From Corynebacterium tuscaniense (GTDB lineage Bacteria > Actinomycetota > Actinomycetes > Mycobacteriales > Mycobacteriaceae), in assembly GCF_008693065.1 (NCBI RefSeq), contig NZ_VXKH01000002.1, forward strand, positions 1-64,000: a stretch of 64,000 nucleotides of DNA, written 5' to 3'. The notes beneath the pieces are model-generated. The model had not been told where the DNA came from and did not search any database. It saw nothing but the letters and a program-made list of their open reading frames with translations. Within the stretch, counting starts at the first letter, position 1. Every line of letters begins with the position of its first letter. The translations under genes were made by a program, and so were the position numbers. Shown piece by piece: positions 43,073 through 53,238 of this stretch.

Positions 43073-43268
43073 TTCCCTCGCAATGTCTCGTCGTCTCAGT
43101 CGTGCCAGGTTCCGGAAAAATCGTGTTCCCGCAAGGCTACACGCGGTGCTCCTTTGCGGCCGGGGTTTTCATGCTCGTCGGCCTGCCACTATAAGTGACA
43201 CTGTTGCTTTCTTTTTGTTCCCCTAACCAGATTCAATCACCTAAAAAAGGGGGGGGGAGCAACAAGGC
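43073..43268. other. Intergenic region with G9 tract before the Hsp70 remnant
   Basis: Divergent promoter region for the lipoprotein gene and the broken Hsp70-like gene. A TATAAG-type -10 candidate lies near 43191-43196 on the plus strand. A run of nine G residues (43249-43257) merges with the Shine-Dalgarno-like GGGGAG 11 bases before the Hsp70 ATG. Confidence 0.5.
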
Positions 43269-43551
43269 ATGTCCTCGTCCGATTGGGCGCTCGCGATTGA
43301 CTTCGGCACCTCGAACACCGCCACAGCACACACAAATCCTTTTCACGGTGGCATCGAACCCGTCAACCTTTCCAACGACCAACGTTCCCGGCCATCTTCG
43401 GTCTACGTTGACTCCCCTGACCAGATTTCTACCGGCCTCTAAACGACTCATCGGCCAAGACATCGTGTCCATCAATAGCTACGAGATCGAGACCGCGGAC
43501 ATTGTCTCCGCTGTGTACCGCGACGCGGACGCCGGTATCTGGTGGGACTAG
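43269..43551 (+). pseudogene. Hsp70-like (DnaK-fold) protein remnant
   Basis: The ATG at 43269 opens MSSSDWALAIDFGTSNTATAH, the phosphate-1 loop of actin/Hsp70-fold ATPases, and continues to a stop at 43440 after 57 residues. From about 43438 another frame continues KRLIGQDIVSINSYEIETADIVSAVY, which fits the next Hsp70 segment, ending at 43549. The ATPase core and the C-terminus are missing, so an internal deletion/frameshift and loss of the rest are inferred. Actinobacteria carry such Hsp70-family proteins of several hundred residues. Confidence 0.75.
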
Positions 43552-43559
43552 TGGCCAGT

Positions 43560-43574
43560 AGCGGTGGCTAGGAC
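43560..43574. repeat. Target-site duplication, left copy
   Basis: AGCGGTGGCTAGGAC, identical to 45096-45110. It flanks the IS481-type element; the right copy contains the ppk2 stop codon, showing where the element entered. Confidence 0.75.
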
Positions 43575-43590
43575 TGTTAAGTCCATAGGG

Positions 43591-43648
43591 TTTTTGGACA
43601 TGGAGTCCGGTGTCTTTTTGGACACGGAATCCATGGTGTTCTTGGACA
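43591..43648 (+). repeat. Iterated 24-bp repeats, left IS end
   Basis: Three units with core TTTTTGGACAYGGARTCC at 43591, 43615 and (shorter, TTCTTGGACA) 43639. The same array appears inverted at the right end. Confidence 0.75.
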
Positions 43649-43659
43649 TTTCTAGCGGC

Positions 43660-44999
43660 TTATGGTTGTAGCCTGCGTTTCGGTCGGGGCTTGGATAGTT
43701 TCGGGTTCATCTGGGGTGGTTGGCGGTGTTTCATTCCGTCGACGAGGTTGATGTTGACCTGACCACCTGGTGGCCGGTGGCTCAACGTGATCGGCAGGGG
43801 CACGCTGAAGAGGAATTCACCGTCATGGGCCGTGTAGAACTCCGCAGTGTTATCGGCTGTGACCGTGGAGTAGAGCCTGCGGTTTTTAAACCTCAGACCA
43901 ATGTAGAGACCGAATCCGCACACGCGTACAACGCCATCTTTGCTCACACAGAGTTGCTCTGGGATGCCCCAATGGTTTGTTGAATGTGTCGTAGGCATCG
44001 TTAACGTAGGGGTATCGGTGGGAGGTATGTCTTGCTGAGCTGCCATGTCATCGGTGTTGGCCTCGTGTGAAGTTGCCGCTTCCGCGGGGCCGTTTAGCAT
44101 GTCGGATACAGCTTGTGGATTGTGCGCCTGGTTATAGGCAACTACGCGGGCCCAGATCTGATCAGGATCAAGTGGATGCGTAGGCGACGGTGCCTTGGGG
44201 AAAGTATCGAAAGCCTGGCGTGGTGTAATGTGCATCTTGCCGACCAGTAGTGATTGGTGGCGTCGTCGCTCGTTGTAAACCTGGCGATATTCAGCCAGAT
44301 ATGTGTTGACCTCAGCAAGGCTGACTGGGTGGCGTGCATCGAGGAACTGGGTCAACGTACGGTGAGATCGCTCGTCTTTTCCCTGGGTTGTCGGGGCGAA
44401 ACCAGCAATAGCAAGTACACCTTGGCTGGCGAGCCAAGTTTCAGTAGCAGAGAGAAAACCGCGGTGGTAGGTGGCGAACGCATCGCCATTGTCAGAAAGG
44501 ATTTCTTGAGGTTTGCCGTAGGCGGCGAACGCAGCGGTGAGCGCAGCGCGCGCATCAGTACCGTTTTCCGGTAGAGCGAATGCTGTGGTTCCGACATCAA
44601 ATCTGCTGGCATCATCGATGATCTGGTAAATCGTCACGAGCGTGTGCGCCTGGTCGAAGAGGCGATAGTGGAACGCGACGGGGCCCGATCGGCACCGACA
44701 GAGTCGAACAAGAAGTAGTAGATCGACCAAGGGCCATAATCCAAGCCTTGCTCCATCAACTGTTGCCTGGCGTGGACAACTGCGATTTTGTCGGCTTCGT
44801 CAAATTTCTTAACCGGATTCTTCGGGGCAGTCGAATCCGGCACAATACCTGCTCGGCCCTTCTGCACTATCCGGTTTTTGATGTTGTGGTACGTCTGTCG
44901 CGAGATCCCCAATTCTTTGCAAAACTGTGTGACCGTCTTGCCGTCACGAACGGGATCGAAATCTGCGATCTTTCTGCGCTTATGCAATGGAATAGCCAT
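43660..44999 (-). pseudogene. IS481-type transposase, internally deleted
   Basis: The N-terminal part (44999 to about 44660) has a helix-turn-helix (KTVTQFCKELGISRQTYHNIKNRI) and continues to SRSTIA. Then the frame changes and the C-terminal part (to 43660) resumes at HYRLFDQAHTLVTIYQIIDDASR. The missing piece should hold the first catalytic Asp (WQxD type). The second Asp (LSDNGDAF) and Glu (KDERSHRTL) remain, followed by a long C-terminal extension. So the gene is inactive, probably through deletion with frameshift. Confidence 0.8.
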
Positions 45000-45021
45000 C
45001 CGGCTATTCCACCGCCGTAAC

Positions 45022-45079
45022 CGTCCAAAAAGCCACTAGACATCCCGTCCAAAAACCTCCTGGACTCCGTGTCCAAAAA
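45022..45079 (-). repeat. Iterated 24-bp repeats, right IS end
   Basis: Inverted counterpart of the left array: TTTTTGGAC units (minus strand) starting at 45079, 45055 and 45031, exactly 24 bp apart. Confidence 0.75.
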
Positions 45080-45095
45080 GCCACTAGACATCACA

Positions 45096-45110
45096 AGCGG
45101 TGGCTAGGAC
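45096..45110. repeat. Target-site duplication, right copy
   Basis: AGCGGTGGCTAGGAC, spanning the ppk2 stop codon. ppk2 is intact because the element landed just downstream of the stop. Confidence 0.75.
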
Positions 45111-45952
45111 TCCGCTAGACGCTTGAGCTCAACCTCGGGATCGAAGTCAGGCTTGGGCCATTCCAGGTTGAGATCGCGCAGGGCTTGGACGAAGAGGGTC
45201 TTCACCACTGTGCGGCAGTAGTCCTTGTTGTCAGAAGGGATGCAGTACCAGGGGGCAACATCGGTGGATGTGCGCTTGAGTGCGATCTCGTATGCTTCTT
45301 GGAATTCGTCCCAGAGCCGACGATCATCAATATCTCCCGGGTTGTACTTCCAGTGCTTATCCGGGCGCTCAATGCGCTTGCGCAGGTTCTCCCCTTGAAA
45401 TTCCTTGGAGATGTGCGGCATGACTTTGATGATCTTCGTGCCGTTGGCAGCTGCCTTCGCCTCAAAGTCAACGATGGCACCGTAGCGCCGCTCAATCTCC
45501 TCCGGTGGCGCCATCTGTTTCACGCGTTGGACTAAGACGTCCTCGTAGTGGGAACGGTCAAACACGCTAATCATGCCTGGCTTGGGCAAATGCGGTTCAA
45601 TGCGCCAGAGGAAGTCATGTTTGAGTTCTTCCTCCGTTGGCTTGCCAAAGGCCTTGATGTGCACGCCTTGAGGGTCCATGGTCTCACCCACAACGTGACG
45701 GATGATGCCGCCCTTGCCGGCGGTATCCATTCCCTGCAGGACAAGGAGAATGGAACCGGCGTTCTCATTGCCCGCACGCCCATTGGCGTACAAGCATTCC
45801 TGGAGTTCGTCGAGCTCATCGTCGAATTCATCAAAAGCATCATCGACGTTGTCTTCACTCACACCCGGCGTTGACGCTGGGTCGACGTCCGCGAGCACAA
45901 AGTCCTCGCCAACGCGGAGTGTTTCTGCTTCTTTAATGGAAACCTTGGCCAC
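45104..45952 (-). CDS. ppk2: Polyphosphate kinase 2 family protein
   Basis: Uses polyphosphate to phosphorylate nucleotides. The 282-residue protein has the PPK2 P-loop GMDTAGKGG (74-82), Walker B-like FDRSHYED (131-138) and the basic lid region RKRIERPDKHWKYNPGD. The single-domain length fits classes I/III; subclass and so preferred acceptor (NDP or NMP) are not certain. An acidic stretch DDAFDEFDDELDEL precedes the core. Its 3' end borders an IS insertion that may have separated it from its native terminator. Confidence 0.92.
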   Translation of the reverse strand: MAKVSIKEAETLRVGEDFVLADVDPASTPGVSEDNVDDAFDEFDDELDELQECLYANGRAGNENAGSILLVLQGMDTAGKGGIIRHVVGETMDPQGVHIKAFGKPTEEELKHDFLWRIEPHLPKPGMISVFDRSHYEDVLVQRVKQMAPPEEIERRYGAIVDFEAKAAANGTKIIKVMPHISKEFQGENLRKRIERPDKHWKYNPGDIDDRRLWDEFQEAYEIALKRTSTDVAPWYCIPSDNKDYCRTVVKTLFVQALRDLNLEWPKPDFDPEVELKRLAES

Positions 45953-45966
45953 GATAAGTCTCCCTC

Positions 45967-46563
45967 CTACTCCTGCTCTTGTGCAGCTTCTTGGTCGGTG
46001 TCAAAACCCGGTTCTAGTTCAGCGCTCGCTTCTGAATCAATGGCCTCCTCGGTAGATGCTGCCTCTGCGTCTTCCTCGGTGAAGCCGATGAGGCCCGTCT
46101 CCCCGGTGATGATATCGGGAGCCTCGGCGGAGTGCGCCTGGATGATGTCGTCGAGCACGGCATGGATGTACGGCGAGGCTGTGTCGCCGGCGTATTCCAC
46201 GGACATCTCCATCGCGTTGGAGATCACGATGGATGGCGCCACATCGGGGTTGTAGAGAATCTCCCACGCTGCGACACGCAAGATGGCGCGGTCGACGGCA
46301 GGAAGGCGGTTAAGTTCCCAGTCCTCAGACAGGAAGCGAGCAATCGCTTCATCGATCTCATCGAGGCTCTCCGCAGCACCTGAGATGATCTCACGGGTGT
46401 ACTCAGCAACGGGGGCCACGGCATTAGCGGGGTCTTCGGCCAGCGCGATGCGGTCCTCGACGATTGCCACCGGATCCACATCGCGGGTCTCAGCTTCGAA
46501 GAGGATGTCTACAGCGCGGCGGCGTGCGCGATAACGCGCACCATGACGTTTGTAATCAGACAT
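45967..46563 (-). CDS. nusB: Transcription antitermination protein NusB
   Basis: Part of the rRNA antitermination complex with NusE (S10). Residues 8-140 form the all-helical NusB fold: [37 protein letters not shown] and [20 protein letters not shown]. The protein is 198 residues, about 55 longer than E. coli NusB; the extra C-terminal tail is Glu/Ala-rich and low-complexity, a form seen in several corynebacteria. It lies after efp, separated by a hairpin. Confidence 0.94.
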   Translation of the reverse strand: MSDYKRHGARYRARRRAVDILFEAETRDVDPVAIVEDRIALAEDPANAVAPVAEYTREIISGAAESLDEIDEAIARFLSEDWELNRLPAVDRAILRVAAWEILYNPDVAPSIVISNAMEMSVEYAGDTASPYIHAVLDDIIQAHSAEAPDIITGETGLIGFTEEDAEAASTEEAIDSEASAELEPGFDTDQEAAQEQE

Positions 46564-46589
46564 GTTTTAGAAAAACAGAAAAGTTGGGA

Positions 46590-46616
46590 GAAGCGGGCCC
46601 AGCTCGAGCCCGCTTC
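46590..46616 (-). terminator. Hairpin between efp and nusB
   Basis: Perfect 9-bp arms GAAGCGGGC/GCCCGCTTC with a 9-base loop. On the minus strand only a short T run follows (ACTTTTC, 8 bases later), so it may act as a partial terminator or attenuator, lowering nusB relative to efp. Confidence 0.6.
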
Positions 46617-46640
46617 AATGGAAGTAACTAGGACAAATGC

Positions 46641-47204
46641 CTAGTTGTTCACGCGAGACAGGTACTCACCGGTGCGGGTGTCCACCTTGACCACATTGCC
46701 GGTCTCCAGGAACAGCGGCACCTGGATCTCCGCGCCGGTCTCCAGTTTGGCCGGCTTGGTGCCACCGGTGGAGCGGTCACCCTGCAGACCCGGATCGGTG
46801 TGCTCAATCTTTAGGTCCACGGAGATCGGCAGCTCAGCAAACAAAGCCTCACCCTCGTGGAAAGAAACCTGCACGTGCATGTTTTCCAAGAGGAAGCGAG
46901 CAGCATCACCGAACTTGTCCTCCGGCAGCTCGTACTGCTCGTAGGTCTTGTCGTCCATGACCACGTAGTTCTGGCCATCGTTGTACAGGTAAGTCATGTC
47001 GCGACGGTCCACCGTTGCGGTTTCCACCTTGACGCCTGCGTTCCAGGTCTTGTCCACGGTCTTGCCGGAGACGACGTCCTTCAGCTTCGTACGCACGAAA
47101 GCGGGTCCCTTACCCGGCTTGACGTGTTGGAACTCGATGATGTGCTGGAGCTTGCCGTCAACCTTGAGCACAAGGCCGTTCTTGAAATCAGCGGTGGTTG
47201 CCAC
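46641..47204 (-). CDS. efp: Elongation factor P
   Basis: Relieves ribosome stalling at polyproline. 187 residues in three beta-barrel domains. The tip loop reads [12 protein letters not shown] with Lys32 flanked by PG and GP; this PGKGP loop defines an actinobacterial EF-P group known to work without lysine modification. Consistent with that, no epmA/epmB or deoxyhypusine-type gene is near. The gene is 91 bp after pepQ. The long Pro-rich stalk in this window's surface protein is a plausible client. Confidence 0.96.
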   Translation of the reverse strand: MATTADFKNGLVLKVDGKLQHIIEFQHVKPGKGPAFVRTKLKDVVSGKTVDKTWNAGVKVETATVDRRDMTYLYNDGQNYVVMDDKTYEQYELPEDKFGDAARFLLENMHVQVSFHEGEALFAELPISVDLKIEHTDPGLQGDRSTGGTKPAKLETGAEIQVPLFLETGNVVKVDTRTGEYLSRVNN

Positions 47205-47295
47205 GAAATAATCTCCCTTGAAGTGGATCTGGCTTTGTTAAAAACAAGCCCATGCTACACCACTGATCAGCACATGCTTCAGGCAGCGTGGCTTG

Positions 47296-48387
47296 TTAGA
47301 GGACGGTGAGCTCTTTTGAGAATGTGGTGATGACACGCGGAGCACCCGACGTAATCACCAGGGTGTCCTCAATACGCACACCACCGCGGCCTGGAACGTA
47401 GATCCCCGGTTCAATGGTCAGCGTCATGTTCTCCTCCAGCGAGCCCTTTGCACGCGTTGATGCGGCAGGGCCTTCGTGCACGTCCAGGCCGATGCCATGG
47501 CCGGTGGAGTGAACAAAGTATTCGCCGTAACCGGCCTGCTCAATGATGTCGCGGCAGGCCTTGTCCACCTCAACCAACGCACGCCCGGCGGTGGCGGCAC
47601 GTACACCCGCCTCTTGGGCTTCGAGTACAGTTCCATAGATCTCACGTGCAAAATCCGAGACGTGACCGATGGTGAACGTACGGGTCATATCCGAATTGAA
47701 GCCGCGGTAATGCGCACCGAAATCGATGGTGACAATGTCCCCATCCTCAATGACACGCTCTCCCGCACCATGATGCGGCAACGCTGAATTCGGGCCGGAG
47801 GCAACAATAGTGTCAAAGCTCGGGTGCTCCGCACCCAGCAGACGCATGCGGTACTCAAGGTCCGCGGCCACGTCGCATTCCGTGCGGCCGGCACGCAATT
47901 CCCCTGCCTCAATCAAGCCTGTGAGCGCATCGGTACCAATCTGCGCTGCCTCTTCCAACCGAGCCAGCTCGTAGCGGTCCTTGCGCAGCCGGATCTCCTC
48001 AATAGCCCCATCGACGGGAACAAGGGTCACTCCATCCGGGCATGCTTTCTTCATCGCTTCGAGTTCAGCCACGGTGGTGCGCGCTGCATCGAAGCCCACG
48101 CGCCAGCCTTCCGGCACGGTAGCAAGCAAGGCTTCTGCCCCATTACGCACGATCATCGCCTCAATGTCTTTAACCTCATCGGCGATCTGCGTCGTGTAAC
48201 GCCCATCCGTTGCAATAGAAGCAGAGAGGTCCTTATTCACCAACAACGCACCAGCAGAGCCAGAGAAGCCAGACAAGTAGCGCACGTTCGTCGGATGCGT
48301 GACCAAGAAGGAATCAATGCGCTTTCCCGCTAGTTGCGCGGACAGAGTGCGCCGGCGGGGCAGGAACCGGGAGTCAGCAAAGCTCAT
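47296..48387 (-). CDS. pepQ: M24 family Xaa-Pro aminopeptidase/dipeptidase
   Basis: Metallopeptidase acting on peptides with proline in second position. The 363-residue protein has a creatinase-like N-terminal domain ([25 protein letters not shown]) and the pita-bread catalytic domain with metal ligands in [40 protein letters not shown] and VRIEDTLVI. It overlaps aroQ by 4 bases. pepQ-efp adjacency is common in Gram-positives. Whether it is an aminopeptidase P or a prolidase is not decided. Confidence 0.93.
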   Translation of the reverse strand: MSFADSRFLPRRRTLSAQLAGKRIDSFLVTHPTNVRYLSGFSGSAGALLVNKDLSASIATDGRYTTQIADEVKDIEAMIVRNGAEALLATVPEGWRVGFDAARTTVAELEAMKKACPDGVTLVPVDGAIEEIRLRKDRYELARLEEAAQIGTDALTGLIEAGELRAGRTECDVAADLEYRMRLLGAEHPSFDTIVASGPNSALPHHGAGERVIEDGDIVTIDFGAHYRGFNSDMTRTFTIGHVSDFAREIYGTVLEAQEAGVRAATAGRALVEVDKACRDIIEQAGYGEYFVHSTGHGIGLDVHEGPAASTRAKGSLEENMTLTIEPGIYVPGRGGVRIEDTLVITSGAPRVITTFSKELTVL

Positions 48388-48818
48388 CTGGGCCTCCTCA
48401 AAAAGTACTCAAGTGCAAGCTCGTAGCCATCCACACCTAGGCCAGCGATCACGCCAATGGCGATGGGCGTCAAGTACGAGTGGTGGCGGAACTCTTCACG
48501 CGCGTGCACGTTGGAGATGTGCACTTCAATGAACCCGGCCCCGTCGCTGATCTCAGCCAGCGCATCGCGCAAGGCGACGGAGGTGTGTGTGAATCCACCG
48601 GGGTTGATAATCACGGCGGCTGCGTTATCGGCGGCCTCATGCACCACGTCGATAAGCTCGCCTTCATGATTGGACTGGCGGAAGATAAGCTCCACCTGGT
48701 CACCGGCGAGCGCGCGCAGACGCTGCTCAACATCCGCGAGAGTCGTCGAGCCATAGATCTCCGGCTGGCGCTTTCCCAACCGGTTCAGGTTTGGCCCATT
48801 GAGCACGTAAACCTTCAC
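48384..48818 (-). CDS. aroQ: Type II 3-dehydroquinate dehydratase
   Basis: Third shikimate step. The 144-residue protein begins [21 protein letters not shown] with the catalytic Tyr and Arg loop, then [34 protein letters not shown] and [18 protein letters not shown], all type II hallmarks. It lies 17 bp after aroB. Named aroD in some corynebacterial annotations. Confidence 0.97.
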   Translation of the reverse strand: MKVYVLNGPNLNRLGKRQPEIYGSTTLADVEQRLRALAGDQVELIFRQSNHEGELIDVVHEAADNAAAVIINPGGFTHTSVALRDALAEISDGAGFIEVHISNVHAREEFRHHSYLTPIAIGVIAGLGVDGYELALEYFLRRPR

Positions 48819-48835
48819 GGCACCCTCCTTGCTTA

Positions 48836-49903
48836 CTACTTCAGTTGCGTGAGCTCAGTGTACGCCTCACCCATCTCCTCAATCGTCGCATCTTCCAGGC
48901 GCGATGGCTTGCCAATGCCTTCCAGCACGACGAAACGGATGCGCCCGTCGCGGTTCTTCTTGTCGTGCGTCATGCCCTCATACAGCTCATCAAAAGCATC
49001 CGGGTCATAGGTCACCGGAAGCCCCACGCTCGTGAGAATGTCGCGGTGGAGGGCCACCACAGAATCGCTAATAAGCCCCCTATTCTTTGCCAGCGTTGCG
49101 ACGAACATCATGCCCACGGCAACAGCATTGCCGTGACGCCAGCGATATTCCTCACGTTTCTCCAAAGCGTGCCCGAGCGTGTGCCCATAGTTGAGGATTT
49201 CGCGTAACGACGACTCCTTCAGATCCTCACTAACCACCTTGGCTTTAACAGCGACTGATCGCTCAATGAGCTCACCAATCTTGTTCTTCGGCACATCATC
49301 GCCCTGCTGGTAGATCTCCAGGATGACGGGGTCCGCGATGAAACCGGTCTTGATGATCTCGGCGGAACCCGCCACGAATTCCTCATGCGCGAGGGTGTCC
49401 AGGCGGTTCAGATCAATGAACACGGAATCCGGCTCATGGAAGGCACCGACGAGGTTCTTGCCCGCGTCCGTGTTGATGCCGGTCTTCCCGCCCACAGCCG
49501 CATCGACCATGGCAAGCAACGTCGTAGGAACCTGGATGACCTTGATGCCACGCATCCACGTTGCGGCTGCAAAGCCAGCCAGGTCCGTGGTCGCGCCACC
49601 GCCGAGGCCAAGCACAACATCCTGGCGGGAGAAATTCTTCTCACCGAAGAGATCCCACAAACCACTGAGCACAGGCAGGGACTTGCCGTCCTCCGCATCA
49701 GGGATCTCCGCGAGAGTGACCTCCACGCCCATTGCAGCGATGAGACCTCGCAGTCGCTCCGCGACCGGAGCAAGCGGACCTTGATGAATGATCGCTACCT
49801 GACGTGCGCCTGTTTCCGCTACGCGCGAGGCGATCTGCTCGTCCAGTCCGGCACCAATGTGCACGTTGTACGGGTTGGGGCCAGTGACACTGATAACCGC
49901 CAT
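48836..49903 (-). CDS. aroB: 3-dehydroquinate synthase
   Basis: Second shikimate step, from DAHP to 3-dehydroquinate. The 355-residue NAD- and zinc-dependent enzyme has [56 protein letters not shown] and the zinc-binding [11 protein letters not shown] and [14 protein letters not shown] 49903 ([17 protein letters not shown]) fits the family length; the open frame continues upstream without homology. No strong ribosome-binding site is seen. Confidence 0.97.
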   Translation of the reverse strand: MAVISVTGPNPYNVHIGAGLDEQIASRVAETGARQVAIIHQGPLAPVAERLRGLIAAMGVEVTLAEIPDAEDGKSLPVLSGLWDLFGEKNFSRQDVVLGLGGGATTDLAGFAAATWMRGIKVIQVPTTLLAMVDAAVGGKTGINTDAGKNLVGAFHEPDSVFIDLNRLDTLAHEEFVAGSAEIIKTGFIADPVILEIYQQGDDVPKNKIGELIERSVAVKAKVVSEDLKESSLREILNYGHTLGHALEKREEYRWRHGNAVAVGMMFVATLAKNRGLISDSVVALHRDILTSVGLPVTYDPDAFDELYEGMTHDKKNRDGRIRFVVLEGIGKPSRLEDATIEEMGEAYTELTQLK

Positions 49904-49967
49904 GGTGAAACGCTTTCTGTGCTGTTTGTTGGTTGTGATGCGTTGATTATTGCTACCCGTGGGTGGG

Positions 49968-50594
49968 TTAGCGCGATTCAATGAGGTGGAGAATCTCCGC
50001 AACGAGGCGCTGTGGTGGACGTGAATCCGTGCGCACTCGGTGCATTGCTACCTCCCGGTAGAACGGCTCACGTGTTTCCAGAAGCGAACGGTAGTGCTCA
50101 ACCGGATCCTCGGCGTTGAGTACCGGGCGGGAATCATTACCGGACGTCCGGCGTACGCCTTCTTCCACCGACACATCAATCCACACGACGGTGTGCGCTA
50201 GTAAAAGCTGGCGGGTCGATTCGGTGACCACGGCCCCACCACCCAGGCTCACGACACCACCAGATGCCAGGGAGCGCGCAACGTATTCAGCTTCCACTTC
50301 GCGGAAGCGTTCCTCACCGAGCTCTGAGTACACCTCGCCGGTGGGCTTGCCTTCGCCTTGAGCGATGAGTTCGTCCGAATCCACCAGTGGCAGGTTCATC
50401 GCACGGGCAAGGCGGCGGCCGATGGTGGATTTGCCGGCACCGGGAGGCCCGACAAGAACAACGCGTGGGGAGCCATGGACAACATGCTCCCCGGCATTAC
50501 CATCCGCAACATCCCCCAGGTTCTCCGCAGGCGCTGGCGGTGTGGTTGGGCGACGCGGGCCAGGTTTGGGCACTGGGAACTCCGAGCTAGTCAT
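49968..50594 (-). CDS. aroK: Shikimate kinase
   Basis: Phosphorylates shikimate. The kinase core starts near residue 48 with [15 protein letters not shown], then DSDELIAQ (shikimate-binding Asp), VSLGGGAV and RPVLNAEDP in the lid. From ATG 50594 (AAGGGA upstream) the product is 208 residues, with an unusual 47-residue Pro-rich N-terminal extension ([18 protein letters not shown]). A GTG inside the extension could be the true start. It overlaps aroC by 8 bases. Confidence 0.94.
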   Translation of the reverse strand: MTSSEFPVPKPGPRRPTTPPAPAENLGDVADGNAGEHVVHGSPRVVLVGPPGAGKSTIGRRLARAMNLPLVDSDELIAQGEGKPTGEVYSELGEERFREVEAEYVARSLASGGVVSLGGGAVVTESTRQLLLAHTVVWIDVSVEEGVRRTSGNDSRPVLNAEDPVEHYRSLLETREPFYREVAMHRVRTDSRPPQRLVAEILHLIESR

Positions 50595-51807
50595 CGCTGT
50601 TCCCTTCAAAAGCAAGACGCTCTGCAACGTACTGCTTATACGCCTCGACGTTGCGCTTTGTTTCCTCGATGCTGTCACCACCGAATTTCTCCAAAACAGC
50701 ACGTGCGAGCACGAGTGCCACCATAGCTTCCGCAACCACGCCAGCAGCCGGCACCGCGCACACGTCCGAACGCTGGTGAATCGCTGTTGCTGCATCACCG
50801 GAGGACATATCCACCGTCTTCAGTGCTCGCGGAACGGTGGAAATCGGCTTCATTGCGGCACGAACACGCAGGGCTTCTCCGTTGGTCATTCCACCTTCGA
50901 GGCCACCAGCACGGTTCGTCTCACGGCTCACACCATGACCATCGCGCACCATCTCATCGTGGGCCTCACTGCCACGACGGCGCGCTTCCTCAAAGCCATC
51001 GCCAATTTCAACGCCCTTGATCGCTTGGATACCCATGAGTGCTGCAGCCAGCTGCGCATCCAGACGTGCCTCACCAGAGACGTGGGAACCCAGACCAATC
51101 GGCAGTCCTTCCACTATGACCTCGACGATGCCGCCGAGCGTGTCGCCCTGTTTCTTCGCCGCCTCAATCTCCGCGATCATGGACGCTTCAGCATCGGTGC
51201 CAAAGGCGCGGACCGGGGAGGCGTCGATAAGCTCAATATCCTCAAACGTGGGAAGCGGGCCGGTGTACGGCTCAGACACACCGATGGAAATGACGTGTGA
51301 GAGCACCTCAACACCCAGCACCTCACGCAGGAAAGAACGCGCGATCGTTGCGGCCGCCACGCGCGACGCAGTTTCGCGTGCGGACGACCGCTCCAACACC
51401 GGGCGCGCCGCATCAAAGCCATACTTGATCATGCCAGCGAAATCGGCGTGACCTGGGCGCGGACGAGTCAGTGCCGCACCACGGCCAGAGTTCATAGCCT
51501 TGGCCACCTCCGGGTCATCCATGTCCAGCTCATGCGGGGACATGATGGTGGTCCACTTCGGCCACTCCGTATTGCCAATCATCACAGCAATCGGGCTACC
51601 AATCGTCTTCCCGTGAATCACACCGGAAAGAACCGTAAGCTCGTCCTGCTCAAACTTCATGCGCGCACCACGGCCGTAACCAAGGCGGCGGCGGGCAAGC
51701 TGGTGGCCGATCTCCTCAGTGGAGACAGTGACCCCGGCCGGCATATTCTCAACCATCGCGATAAGCGCCTGACCGTGGGATTCACCTGCAGTAGTCCATC
51801 GAAGCAT
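50587..51807 (-). CDS. aroC: Chorismate synthase
   Basis: Makes chorismate from EPSP, needing reduced FMN. The 406-residue protein shows [51 protein letters not shown] and [13 protein letters not shown]. It is the first gene of aroC-aroK-aroB-aroQ-pepQ-efp-nusB. It depends on flavin made from the riboflavin of the rib operon in this window. Confidence 0.97.
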   Translation of the reverse strand: MLRWTTAGESHGQALIAMVENMPAGVTVSTEEIGHQLARRRLGYGRGARMKFEQDELTVLSGVIHGKTIGSPIAVMIGNTEWPKWTTIMSPHELDMDDPEVAKAMNSGRGAALTRPRPGHADFAGMIKYGFDAARPVLERSSARETASRVAAATIARSFLREVLGVEVLSHVISIGVSEPYTGPLPTFEDIELIDASPVRAFGTDAEASMIAEIEAAKKQGDTLGGIVEVIVEGLPIGLGSHVSGEARLDAQLAAALMGIQAIKGVEIGDGFEEARRRGSEAHDEMVRDGHGVSRETNRAGGLEGGMTNGEALRVRAAMKPISTVPRALKTVDMSSGDAATAIHQRSDVCAVPAAGVVAEAMVALVLARAVLEKFGGDSIEETKRNVEAYKQYVAERLAFEGNSDD

Positions 51808-51838
51808 GCAGGCATTGTCTCACATTGGCTACACAGTC

Positions 51839-52312
51839 TCACGCAAGGGCGCACGCAATGACCACCAGCCAAGCTGCAATAAGCATCGACGGGCCATGAG
51901 CCATGCCGGATTGGCGGGCCATAAGAAGGACGAACACCGTGATAGCACTGCTCAACAACATCGCCCCCAGCACGCCCATGACACCACCCGCCAGCGCTGC
52001 AGCAACCCCAAGTGACACGGCGAGTTTGATGTCCCCGCCGCCGATTCCAGCATGTGTCCTGATTCCGGGGTTCGTGTTGGGCGCGGCCAATGCTACGGCC
52101 ACAAACATCCCTGGCCACAGCAACCCCCACCACCCCGTGGGATAGAAGAAGCACACCGTCACCGCTACTGCTGCTGCGGAAAGAGTAAGCGCATTAGGCA
52201 AGCGCTGCTCACGCACATCCCAAACAACCAGTGCCACTGTCCACACAAGCGCTACAAGCGTGGCGACGGCCAGCGCCACTAGATATGTGTGAGCGATCAA
52301 TCCCCCAAACAT
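51839..52312 (-). CDS. A24 family prepilin peptidase
   Basis: Membrane aspartyl protease domain without the N-terminal methylase part of classical PilD. The 157-residue protein has about five to six membrane helices; the two catalytic Asp residues are in VWDVREQRLPN and GIGGGDIKLA. It would process tad/Flp-type pilins; no pilus genes are present here, so substrates must be encoded elsewhere. The location between aroE and aroC is conserved in corynebacteria. Confidence 0.88.
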   Translation of the reverse strand: MFGGLIAHTYLVALAVATLVALVWTVALVVWDVREQRLPNALTLSAAAVAVTVCFFYPTGWWGLLWPGMFVAVALAAPNTNPGIRTHAGIGGGDIKLAVSLGVAAALAGGVMGVLGAMLLSSAITVFVLLMARQSGMAHGPSMLIAAWLVVIACALA

Positions 52313-52347
52313 GTTGATCCCCCCAGATCAGGGCATATGGCTTAATC

Positions 52348-53238
52348 CTACAGCCGATTCTGTCGCGTCACACCAGTCGGTGAGACCCAGCCGACGTGGC
52401 GGAACAATGCTTCCCGCATCTCCTCTCGCGGCGCGTCCACACCGGTGAACTGTTCAAACTGGGAATAGGCTTGGCAGGCCAGCATAACCAATCCCCCCAC
52501 AGTCATGTGACCGTTGGAGGCAGCACAGGTAGCCAGTGGTGTCGGCCAAGGATCATATATCACATCCAGGACTGGCGCGTGACCCAGCTCAGCAAAGCGA
52601 GTTTCCAGAACTTTTGCTGGCACCGTGGAGATAATCGCGTCCACGCTCAAGGCAAGATCCCGGAGATCACGCTCAAAGTTGATGAAGTCCGTTTCCACCC
52701 CCGTACCCTCCAACAAAGGAGCAAGTTCTTCTGAACGGTCCGACCGATTGAGTACCGTGACCTTATCCACGCCACGCTGGACCAGCGCCCAAAGCGCCGG
52801 ACGGGCGGTGCCGCCACTGCCGATGAGCAGCACATGTCCAAGTTTCTTCTCTGGACCTACCAGCTCATTGAGTGCACCGGAAATGCCCTCGCAGTCCGTG
52901 TTATCAGCACGCCAGAAGGTACTGCCACCGCGAAACTCACGCACCAATGTGTTAGCGGAGCCGATTGTGCGCGCCCGATCCGTGACTTCATCCGCGAATG
53001 CCAGTGCCGCGAACTTGCCGGGCATGGTCACCGAGAAACCCCGGTAGCTCTCATCCGCATTGCCAACGATGTCCGGCAGCTGCTCAGCCGAGCACTCAAT
53101 GCGCTCGTACTCCCAGCCATCCAGGCCCGCCGCGGCATAGCCTGCCGAGTGCAGCACCGATGACAGCGAATGAGCGATGGGGCTACCTAGTACGGCTGCG
53201 CGGTGTTCAATAACGGCCATGTCAACCGACTCGTTCAC
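52348..53238 (-). CDS. aroE: Shikimate dehydrogenase
   Basis: Reduces 3-dehydroshikimate to shikimate. The N-terminal substrate domain has VLGSPIAHSLSSVLHSAGY and GFSVTMPGK with the catalytic Lys; the Rossmann domain has LIGSGGTARPALWAL, and near the end GGLVMLACQAYSQFEQFTG. GTG 53238, which overlaps the mltG stop by one base, and ATG 53220 are both possible starts. 296 residues from the longer start, slightly longer than E. coli AroE. Confidence 0.95.
   Translation of the reverse strand: MNESVDMAVIEHRAAVLGSPIAHSLSSVLHSAGYAAAGLDGWEYERIECSAEQLPDIVGNADESYRGFSVTMPGKFAALAFADEVTDRARTIGSANTLVREFRGGSTFWRADNTDCEGISGALNELVGPEKKLGHVLLIGSGGTARPALWALVQRGVDKVTVLNRSDRSEELAPLLEGTGVETDFINFERDLRDLALSVDAIISTVPAKVLETRFAELGHAPVLDVIYDPWPTPLATCAASNGHMTVGGLVMLACQAYSQFEQFTGVDAPREEMREALFRHVGWVSPTGVTRQNRL

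Larger units (their letters stand above)
43575..45095 (-). mobile_element. Defective IS481-type insertion sequence
   Basis: A 1521-bp element bounded by TGT...ACA ends and by 15-bp direct repeats. The outer 16 bases of the two ends match at about 10 positions. Just inside, each end has three copies of TTTTTGGAC at exact 24-bp spacing (43591, 43615, 43639 and, reversed, ending at 45079, 45055, 45031), probably transposase-binding sites. The transposase gene is broken, so the copy cannot move by itself. It inserted just past ppk2. Confidence 0.8.

Noticed and set aside
43720-43983. Plus-strand open frame within the IS element
   Set aside because: It is antisense to the transposase C-terminal extension and lacks any coding evidence.
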